A stretch of 5,207 nucleotides of DNA from Rhizobiaceae bacterium UBA1291 (GTDB lineage Bacteria > Pseudomonadota > Alphaproteobacteria > Rhizobiales > Rhizobiaceae), in assembly GCA_002307905.1 (NCBI GenBank), contig DBUL01000251.1, positions 15,120-20,326 on the forward strand, read 5' to 3'. How positions within the stretch are numbered: position 1 is the stretch's first letter; every line of letters begins with the position of its first letter. This document shows, one piece after another, positions 1-5,207 of the stretch. The translations under genes and the position numbers were made by a program. The notes under the pieces were generated by a model. The model had not been told where the DNA came from. It did not search any database and was given only the letters and a program-made list of their open reading frames with translations.

Positions 1-264
1 GCGTACCTTCTCCTTGAACTGTTCACGCGGCATCGGGCCCAATGGCCCGGCAACCATATTGAGGAGATGGCAATCCCTCTTACACAGGAACAGATCGGGG
101 ACGCCACGGGCCTTACCTTCGTTCACGTGAACCGTGTTCTAAGCACGTTGCGCAAAGACAAAATCGTGCATTTCCACTATCGGCGTCTCCGAATACTCGA
201 TCCTGATCGACTGATCGAGGTAGCCGGGGTTGACGCGCAAACCGCGATGTCATGGTTTGAGTGA
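1..264 (+). CDS. Crp/Fnr family transcriptional regulator, C-terminal part (5' truncated)
   Basis: The reading frame is open from the first base to TGA at 262-264, giving 87 visible residues; the cNMP-like sensor domain lies beyond the left edge. The ATG at 67 is internal, because the residues before it (AYLLLELFTRHR, then a short linker) are the end of the dimerisation helix and lead into the DNA-binding domain without a break. The winged helix-turn-helix spans about residues 28-66: LTQEQIGDATGLT, then a recognition helix around HVNRVLSTLRKD, then a wing ending in RRLRILD. The VHVNR recognition-helix pattern is frequent in alphaproteobacterial Crp/Fnr proteins. These proteins are cytoplasmic DNA-binding dimers that respond to oxygen, redox, NO or nucleotides. 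The effector cannot be read here because the sensor domain, including any Fe-S cysteines, is missing. The gene converges on the downstream transporter gene. The family call is secure; the subfamily is not. Confidence 0.88.
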   Translation, partial: AYLLLELFTRHRAQWPGNHIEEMAIPLTQEQIGDATGLTFVHVNRVLSTLRKDKIVHFHYRRLRILDPDRLIEVAGVDAQTAMSWFE

Positions 265-293
265 CGATCACCTGAACGCCCCCTTCGAACCAA

Positions 294-1169
294 TCAGGAT
301 CCGCCATAGCGCTCCACGATCACGAGGCCGATCGCCGTCAAGACCAGACCGAATGCCAGCGAGGGCCCGAACTGCTCGCCGAAAAAGCCGATACCGAGCA
401 GCAGGGCGAAGACCGGCGTCAGGAGGGTGAATGCATTCGCCTGGCTGAGCGGAACGCGATCGAGCACCCAAAACCAGAGCCAGTACGCCAAGGCTGTTCC
501 GGGAAGGGCCAGAACGATCAATGAGAACACGAAGTCGGACGAAAGGTGTATCTTAAATGGCTGTTCCAGCGCCAACGCCATAACTGCCAGAGGGATTGCT
601 CCGAGGAGAAGCTGCGCCGACATTGCGACCAAAGGGTCAATTCGGTTTCTGACACCTTTCATCAGGACATTGCTAACGGCGAGGCCAGCGGCTGCCAAGA
701 CGATGAAGGCCGGTCCTATCACGCCATCGAAGCCTTGCTTGATGTCGAGCTGAGGCAAGGCAACGACGACGATCCCGAGGAACCCGATCGCCAATCCAAC
801 GTATTGTGCGGGTCGCAACCGCTCCGAGAGGAATGCAAATGCTAGCGCGGCCGCGATCAGGGGCTGACAGTTGGCAATGACAGTCGCGAGCCCTGGCGAA
901 ACAAATTCAGCAGCGTGGAACATCCCGAAATAGGCCGATGTGGTGGCTCCAAGGCCAATGAACGCGAGAGCAATCCACGATCGGAAATCAGTTGGAATGG
1001 GCCGCCGAAGCATTATTGCGACCACGCCCAAAACCAAGCCTGCCAAAACAGCCCTGAGTGTCGCGAAAGTCATATGCGAGACGTGTGTCAGGCCGAGCGT
1101 GATGAGCGGAAAGCAGAGAGCGTTGAGAAAAGCGACCAGCAGGAGAATGAGTGTGAAGCGAGAACCCAT
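294..1169 (-). CDS. EamA/DMT superfamily transporter (RhaT/RarD-like permease)
   Basis: This is a 291-residue, very hydrophobic protein with about ten predicted membrane helices, arranged as two homologous EamA repeats (about residues 5-138 and 150-288). Each repeat ends its fourth helix with the usual acidic signature: LSERLRP at 114-120 and FFGEQFGP at 262-269. The length is typical of the family. Members are inner-membrane carriers that export or import small metabolites such as amino acids, purines or sugars; the substrate cannot be inferred from sequence. I chose the ATG at 1167-1169 because GGTGGA (complement of 1176-1181) lies 6 nt upstream. The adjacent ATG at 1170-1172 is nearly as good. 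The frame continues upstream to a codon at 1235, but those 22 extra residues are basic and polar and have no better ribosome site. The gene follows the sigma factor gene on the same strand after a gap of about 117 bp, so it could have its own promoter or be read through. Confidence 0.9.
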   Translation of the reverse strand: MGSRFTLILLLVAFLNALCFPLITLGLTHVSHMTFATLRAVLAGLVLGVVAIMLRRPIPTDFRSWIALAFIGLGATTSAYFGMFHAAEFVSPGLATVIANCQPLIAAALAFAFLSERLRPAQYVGLAIGFLGIVVVALPQLDIKQGFDGVIGPAFIVLAAAGLAVSNVLMKGVRNRIDPLVAMSAQLLLGAIPLAVMALALEQPFKIHLSSDFVFSLIVLALPGTALAYWLWFWVLDRVPLSQANAFTLLTPVFALLLGIGFFGEQFGPSLAFGLVLTAIGLVIVERYGGS

Positions 1170-1175
1170 CATGCG

Positions 1176-1181
1176 TCCACC
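1176..1181 (-). promoter_or_regulatory. Ribosome binding site of the EamA transporter
   Basis: GGTGGA on the minus strand lies 6 nt before the ATG at 1167-1169 and 3 nt before the ATG at 1170-1172. It favours the second of the two tandem ATGs and argues against the longer frame starting at 1235. Confidence 0.5.
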
Positions 1182-1286
1182 CAGCGACCTAGCCAGCCGT
1201 AAAAGACTGCTCCATGCACTGCGACGACAGATCACCTGTTTCTTTCCTGTATGACAACGCTTTCGGCGATCCTAAAGAACGGGTCG

Positions 1287-1955
1287 CTATACATCTCTTG
1301 GTGACTTCTCGTAATTTAAAATGGCAGCACGTGCTGCGGCGATCTGCACCGCCTTCTCGCAGTAGCAATCGAGAAAACCGTGGATGGGACAGGTCCGGCA
1401 CATCTCCTCTAGGCGCTTGCGAAGCGCGCGACGGCCTCGGTGCAACCGGACGGTGATGTTGTTCAGCGAGGTTCCAAGGCTTGCGGCAAGCCGATCGCGT
1501 GGCTCGCCGAGAATGTCCGCGCGCCAAATGATGTCCGCATATTCCGGCTTAATCGTAGGCAATAAGCGGTACAAACAATTGCAAATGGTTGCCTCAAGCC
1601 CTAGGTCGGACTCGGCGGAGTGGTTCTCTAAACTGTCGGGATCGACCTCTGTTTCGCGCTTGCGACGCCTTATCTGGTCTCGCTGATGGTCGACGATAGT
1701 CGTCGCAAGAATCCTCCCCAACCAGCCACGCACAGTACGTACGTCGCGAAGCTGAAATGACTGCTCCAGGGCGCGTAAGGAGAACCGTTGAAGCACTTCC
1801 TCCGCCTCGTCCCGGTCGCGGAGCCGATTTTCAAGAAAACGCATTATTTCTTGCCGTACCTCGACCAACGCTCGCTGGACGGCTGCATCGTGCGGCTTGG
1901 CACCGTCGCCGTCCCAAATCCTTCCTAATGTTTCATGATCTTCATTGCGGGTCAT
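1287..1955 (-). CDS. ECF-type sigma-70 family RNA polymerase sigma factor with Cys/His-rich C-terminal tail
   Basis: This is a 222-residue cytoplasmic sigma factor. Region sigma-2 covers about residues 28-100, with the core-binding and -10 recognition segment around EEVLQRFSLRALEQ and VRGWLGRILATTIVDHQR, followed by a basic patch RRRKR. Region sigma-4 covers about 120-184, with the helix-turn-helix RLAASLGTSLNNITVRLHRG for -35 recognition. There is no sigma-3 domain, as expected for ECF factors. After sigma-4 comes a tail of about 37 residues with CRTCPIHGFLDCYC (186-199), giving four cysteines and one histidine in a likely metal-binding arrangement. Another CxC pair lies at 125 and 127. I chose the ATG at 1953-1955 because AGGAG lies 6 nt upstream; a TTG at 1989-1991 would add 12 residues and reads through that site. 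No anti-sigma gene is adjacent. By analogy with CorE-type ECF factors, whose C-terminal cysteine domain senses copper, the tail may regulate activity directly. That is inference; the sigma factor call itself is firm. Confidence 0.92.
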   Translation of the reverse strand: MTRNEDHETLGRIWDGDGAKPHDAAVQRALVEVRQEIMRFLENRLRDRDEAEEVLQRFSLRALEQSFQLRDVRTVRGWLGRILATTIVDHQRDQIRRRKRETEVDPDSLENHSAESDLGLEATICNCLYRLLPTIKPEYADIIWRADILGEPRDRLAASLGTSLNNITVRLHRGRRALRKRLEEMCRTCPIHGFLDCYCEKAVQIAAARAAILNYEKSPRDV

Positions 1956-1961
1956 TGAATG

Positions 1962-1966
1962 CTCCT
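1962..1966 (-). promoter_or_regulatory. Ribosome binding site of the ECF sigma factor
   Basis: AGGAG on the minus strand lies 6 nt upstream of the ATG at 1953-1955. It is the strongest Shine-Dalgarno sequence in the window, and it sets the start 12 codons downstream of the TTG that opens the longer frame. Confidence 0.7.
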
Positions 1967-1996
1967 GTCTAGTGAGCCAGAGCTTGCTCAACTATT

Positions 1997-2034
1997 CGGT
2001 GCGCCACTTCGATGGGTAGAAATGCAGCGCACCG
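1997..2034. repeat. Inverted repeat in the leader of the sigma factor gene (8-bp arms)
   Basis: CGGTGCGC (1997-2004) and GCGCACCG (2027-2034) are perfect reverse complements separated by 22 nt. The repeat begins 41 nt upstream of the sigma factor ATG, on the side its transcript would come from. It could form an RNA hairpin or be a protein-binding site, but 8-bp GC-rich arms with a long loop may also arise by chance. Confidence 0.35.
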
Positions 2035-2068
2035 GTTAGCGAAACCGCGTCGCCGCGCCGAGAATTCA

Positions 2069-2086
2069 AACGGGACATTTCCCGTT
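2069..2086. promoter_or_regulatory. Short palindrome upstream of the sigma factor gene, candidate operator
   Basis: AACGGGA (2069-2075) and TCCCGTT (2080-2086) form a perfect 7-bp inverted repeat with a 4-nt spacer, CATT. It is the only compact perfect palindrome I found in the 178-bp non-coding stretch 1956-2133. It lies about 113 nt upstream of the sigma factor ATG and beyond the end of the FixJ fragment. Its size suits a dimeric regulator's operator. It does not match the FNR consensus TTGAT-N4-ATCAA. No convincing -35/-10 pair is visible beside it. Confidence 0.35.
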
Positions 2087-2133
2087 AGTCGCTCGTATCA
2101 AACACCAACGGCGAGTACGCGCCTTGCGCCAGG

Positions 2134-2472
2134 TTAAACATTCAGGCGATCTGGTCGGGCCTGAATCACGCTGCCAGCCCCATCCGAACCAGGTAGGCTT
2201 TTCGCCTGCATCTTGGCCATCACGTTCGCGCGATGCACCTCGACCGTCCTGGGGCTGATTTCGAGGTCATATGCGATCGACTTGTTCGGCCGTCCTGCAA
2301 CCATACCTGAGAGAACCTGACGTTCGCGCTCGCTCAGGTGCTCCAGCCTCGGGTGGATTGTAGTGGACAGGAGCCCGTCATGGCGCCAAGAACGACCGCT
2401 CGCCGCCACCGACGCGACCGATGGTTGGCGTCGGAGCGGATCGTCAGGGCGTTCCGTGTCCTGGTGTCTCAC
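2134..2472 (-). pseudogene. FixJ/LuxR-type HTH response-regulator fragment (receiver missing, C-terminus frameshifted)
   Basis: The frame encodes up to 112 residues from a GTG at 2470-2472 that has no ribosome site and follows an in-frame TGA two codons upstream. Residues from about 44 onward are a clear FixJ-family DNA-binding domain: HLSERERQVLSGMVAG, then NKSIAYDLEISPRTVEVHR, then ANVMAKMQAKSL. The first 40 or so residues are low-complexity and resemble no receiver domain, and none is found in other frames upstream, where the ATPase gene begins. After AKSL the frame departs from the family (PGSDGAG...). Another frame, entered at about 2193, gives the expected ending LVRMGLAA and stops at 2166-2168. 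So a 5-nt loss, or an equivalent shift, is likely near 2193. Known FixJ proteins bind DNA as phosphorylation-dependent dimers in oxygen and redox control; this copy is probably non-functional. A small stand-alone HTH protein remains possible. Confidence 0.68.
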
Positions 2473-2496
2473 AGTTCATGAAGATTTCATCTCGAT

Positions 2497-5207
2497 TCAC
2501 CTGCTCCACCGCCGCAGCGTCCACTTTCGGATCTCGCTGAACCAAAGGACGTTGCTGCCCATAGCGACGCAGACCAGCCACTGTTCGAGCGGCAGTGGGA
2601 CTGTTCCGAACGCCACGTTGAGCGGGGCGAAATTGACGACCGCAACCTGGAGCAGGAATGACAGGCCAATCGCTGCCCACAGCCACCGGTTCATGAACAA
2701 ATGGCTGAAGGCGCTGGTGGTTTCGGAACGCGCATTGAAGCAATTGAACAATTGGGCAAGGACCAGCACGGTGAACCCGGCGGTGCGGGCCTGATCGAGA
2801 CTCTGCGCGCCCTCGACCAGCCCGCCGGGCAGGTAGAGATCGATCGTGAGAAGCGTCGCCAGCGCCATTACGAGACCGATAGCGATCACGCCGCGCCACA
2901 TGCGCCCGTCGATGGCGCGCTCGTTTGCCTTGCGCGGCGGACGCGCCATCACATCGTCGGTTTCCGGATCGATGCCCATCGCAAGCGCGGGACCGGAATC
3001 GGTGGCCAGATTGATCCAAAGGATCTGGGTGGCTAGCAACGGCAGCACCAACTCGCCGCCGCCACCTAGCCCGATCACGCCAGCCCCGACGACGCCAAGG
3101 AACACGGTCAGAACCTCCCCCATATTGGAAGACAGCAAATAACGGAGGAACTTGCGGATATTGTCGAAGATGGCGCGCCCTTCGCGCACCGCTTCGACAA
3201 TGGTGGCGAAATTGTCGTCGGCCAGGATCATCTTGGCCGCCTCCTTGGTGACTTCGGTCCCGGTGATCCCCATGGCGATGCCGATATCGGCTGCCTTCAA
3301 CGCTGGGGCGTCATTGACGCCGTCGCCGGTCATCGCCACCACATTGCCGTGGGCTTGCAGCGCATCGACGATGCGCAGCTTGTGCACGGGTGCCACGCGG
3401 GCATAGACCGATGTCGTGCGAACCGCGGCCGCGAAACCAGCATCGTCCATGGCGTCCAGTTCGGCCCCGGTCAGTGCCTTCTTTCCGTTCTCGACGATGC
3501 CTAGCAGAGCGGCGATGCGCGACGCGGTGCGTGGATGGTCGCCGGTGATCATCATGACTCGGATGCCGGCCCGGCGAGCCGCCGCAATCGCGACCGCAGC
3601 TTCTTCGCGCGGTGGGTCGATGATGCCGACGGTGCCGACGAAAATCAGGTCGTGCTCGAGTTTCTCGCTGGCTTGCGGGTCTTCGTCGGCTCCCAGTGGC
3701 CGATAGGCGACCGCCAGGGTGCGCAACGCCTCGTCCGATAGGCGTTCGACATCGGCATGCGCGTGTGCACGCTGCACCTCGTCGAAAGGGACCACGTCCA
3801 TGCCAACCCGGATGCGATTGCAATGCCCCATCAGCACGTCGGGTGCGCCCTTGGTGATGAGGATACTTTCGCCGCCATGCTCGTGGTCGCGCTCGATGGT
3901 CGACATCATCTTGCGTTCGGAGCTGAATGGGATTTCTCCGAGACGCTCGAAGCGTCGCTGGCGGCGGTCTTCGACGCCGAGCTTGCGCTCAGCCACAAGA
4001 AACGCGGCTTCGGTGGGATCCCCCTGGATTTCCCAGGCTCCGTCTTCTGTCTCCCTGAGGCCGGCATTACCGGCTAGGCTGCCTCCGCTCAGGACGACGA
4101 TCTGCTCGGCGAGAAGCGCTCCTTCCGGCGCTACACCGCCCTTGGTCTCCAGGCGGCCCAGCGGCTCATAGCCGACGCCCGTGACACGGCTGCCGCCCGA
4201 TGCGGTCATGATCCGCTCGATCGTCATCTCGGAGCGCGTCAGCGTGCCGGTCTTGTCCGAGCAGATCACCGTGACCGATCCCAGGGTCTCCACCGCCGGC
4301 AGGCGGCGCACGATGGCCTGGCGCCGGGCCATGCGCTGAACGCCCAGCGCCAAGGTGATGGTCATGATGGCCGGCAGCCCCTCGGGGATGGCCGAGGCCA
4401 CCAACGCCACCACCAGCATGAACATGTCGGCCGCCGGGTGCCCGCGCAGCCAGACCCCCAGGACAAAGGTGAGCGCCGCCAGCCCCAGGATGACCCCGGC
4501 CAGCCGGTGGCCGAAATGGTCGATCTGGCGCAGCAAGGGGGTGCTGGTGCTGGCCACATCGGCCAGCAGGCGGTCGATGCGGCCGATCTCGGTGTCGCGT
4601 GCCGTGGCCACCACCAGGCCGGTGGCCTGGCCATAGGTGACCAGGGTGCCGGCATAGGCCATGCCACGGCGGTCCCCCAGAGGGGACTCGGCGGGCACAC
4701 CCCCTATGTGCTTGTCCACCGGCACGGACTCGCCGGTGAGCGCGGATTCATCGCAGCGCAACTCCTTGACCTGCAGCAGCCGCAGGTCGGCCGGCACGCG
4801 GTCGCCCGAGGCCAGCAGCACCACATCGCCAGGCACCAGGTCTGCCGCGTCGATCTCCTGGCGCTGGCCATCGCGCAGCACCACGGCATGCGGCGACAGC
4901 ATGGCGCGGATGGCATCCAGCGCCGATTCGGCCTTGCCCTCCTGCACAAAACCGATGGCGGCATTGACCAGCACCGCCGCCAGCAGCACACCGGTGTCCA
5001 CCCAGTGTCCGAGGAAGGCCGTGACCACCGCTGCGGCCAGCATGACGTACAGCAGCACGTTGTGGAACTGCAGCAGCAGGCGCAGCCAGGCACTGCGCCG
5101 GGGGGCCGCCTGCAGGCAATTGGGTCCGTGCTGGGCCAGGCGCTGCGCGGCCTGCGCGGCAGTCAGCCCCTGGGGGCAGCTGTCCAGCTCGGCCAGGGCC
5201 TGCTCGG
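2497..5207 (-). CDS. Cation-translocating P-type ATPase, calcium-type (P2), N-terminus cut by window edge
   Basis: About 902 residues are visible and the frame is open at the right edge; family length suggests only about 10-20 residues are missing. The GTG at 5056-5058 is not the start, because the cation-ATPase N-terminal domain lies before it (GLTAAQAAQRLAQHGPN, then LLLQFHNVLLYVMLAAA). In visible-residue numbering: M1/M2 about 46-90; actuator TGES at 157-160; PEGLP in M4 at 274-278; phosphorylated Asp in DKTGTLT at 317; nucleotide-domain KGAPD at 452-456; TGD at 554-556; hinge GDGVND at 627-632; then M5-M10. Cation ligands resemble SERCA site II: Glu in PEGLP, Asn694 and Glu697 in M5, and Asn732, Thr735 and Asp736 in M6. 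The M8 Glu of SERCA site I is Gln818. It is therefore an inner-membrane pump using ATP to move Ca2+ or another cation, probably outward. Third-position composition changes sharply near 4140. The FixJ fragment begins 24 bp downstream. Confidence 0.93.
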   Translation of the reverse strand, partial: EQALAELDSCPQGLTAAQAAQRLAQHGPNCLQAAPRRSAWLRLLLQFHNVLLYVMLAAAVVTAFLGHWVDTGVLLAAVLVNAAIGFVQEGKAESALDAIRAMLSPHAVVLRDGQRQEIDAADLVPGDVVLLASGDRVPADLRLLQVKELRCDESALTGESVPVDKHIGGVPAESPLGDRRGMAYAGTLVTYGQATGLVVATARDTEIGRIDRLLADVASTSTPLLRQIDHFGHRLAGVILGLAALTFVLGVWLRGHPAADMFMLVVALVASAIPEGLPAIMTITLALGVQRMARRQAIVRRLPAVETLGSVTVICSDKTGTLTRSEMTIERIMTASGGSRVTGVGYEPLGRLETKGGVAPEGALLAEQIVVLSGGSLAGNAGLRETEDGAWEIQGDPTEAAFLVAERKLGVEDRRQRRFERLGEIPFSSERKMMSTIERDHEHGGESILITKGAPDVLMGHCNRIRVGMDVVPFDEVQRAHAHADVERLSDEALRTLAVAYRPLGADEDPQASEKLEHDLIFVGTVGIIDPPREEAAVAIAAARRAGIRVMMITGDHPRTASRIAALLGIVENGKKALTGAELDAMDDAGFAAAVRTTSVYARVAPVHKLRIVDALQAHGNVVAMTGDGVNDAPALKAADIGIAMGITGTEVTKEAAKMILADDNFATIVEAVREGRAIFDNIRKFLRYLLSSNMGEVLTVFLGVVGAGVIGLGGGGELVLPLLATQILWINLATDSGPALAMGIDPETDDVMARPPRKANERAIDGRMWRGVIAIGLVMALATLLTIDLYLPGGLVEGAQSLDQARTAGFTVLVLAQLFNCFNARSETTSAFSHLFMNRWLWAAIGLSFLLQVAVVNFAPLNVAFGTVPLPLEQWLVCVAMGSNVLWFSEIRKWTLRRWSR

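Noticed and set aside
265..293. Terminator between the convergent Crp/Fnr and transporter genes
   Set aside because: The 29-bp gap holds no stem followed by a T-run on either strand.
427..753. Plus-strand frames of about 100 residues opposite the EamA transporter
   Set aside because: They are antisense to a clear membrane transporter and show no family features.
1216..1255. Possible promoter TTGTCA-N17-TGATCT upstream of the EamA gene
   Set aside because: The -35 is good, but the -10 matches only two of six consensus bases, so I did not list it as a feature.
1189..1527. 112-residue minus-strand frame overlapping the sigma factor 3' end
   Set aside because: It is out of frame with the sigma factor, Arg/Ser-rich, and lacks a domain. 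It only fills part of the gap upstream of the transporter.
2444..3019. 191-residue minus-strand frame overlapping the ATPase 3' end
   Set aside because: It lies in another frame of the ATPase gene, which has full family motifs. Its protein is Arg-rich and domain-free, typical of a high-GC shadow.
3719..4171. 150-residue plus-strand frame opposite the ATPase N domain, and 106 residues at 3757-4077
   Set aside because: Both are antisense to well-conserved ATPase sequence, with no recognisable domain or ribosome site. They are explained by GC-rich antisense codon structure.

Overview
This window of high-GC DNA looks like a proteobacterial chromosome or large mobile island, most likely alphaproteobacterial. 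The evidence is the style of the Crp/Fnr C-terminus, a FixJ-type output domain, and an ECF sigma factor whose Cys-rich tail I associate from memory with alphaproteobacterial relatives. This placement is inference, because there is no rRNA or other phylogenetic marker. I see no tRNA, CRISPR array, transposase or phage gene.

Layout. Positions 1-264 (+) are the C-terminal 87 residues of a Crp/Fnr regulator cut by the left edge. It converges, with a 29-bp gap, on a two-repeat EamA/DMT membrane transporter (294-1169, -). Upstream of the transporter on the same strand, after about 117 bp, is an ECF-like sigma factor (1287-1955, -) with a Cys/His tail. A 178-bp non-coding stretch with two inverted repeats separates it from a short FixJ/LuxR-type helix-turn-helix fragment (2134-2472, -). 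That fragment lacks a receiver domain and appears frameshifted near its C-terminus. Positions 2497-5207 (-) hold almost all of a calcium-type P2 P-type ATPase that runs off the right edge.

How the parts may relate. All genes except the left-edge Crp/Fnr gene are on the minus strand. The ATPase and the regulator fragment are 24 bp apart. Crp/Fnr and FixJ regulators beside cation P-type ATPases recall hypoxia/stress islands, so the right half may be a worn remnant of one. The sigma factor has no adjacent anti-sigma gene, and its own Cys/His tail may replace one, as a metal- or redox-sensing element. The transporter could be one of its targets, but nothing here proves it.

The most notable observations are the Cys-rich sigma factor tail, the decayed FixJ fragment, and a sharp change in third-codon-position composition inside the ATPase gene near 4140. 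That change suggests a mosaic gene or an assembly chimera.
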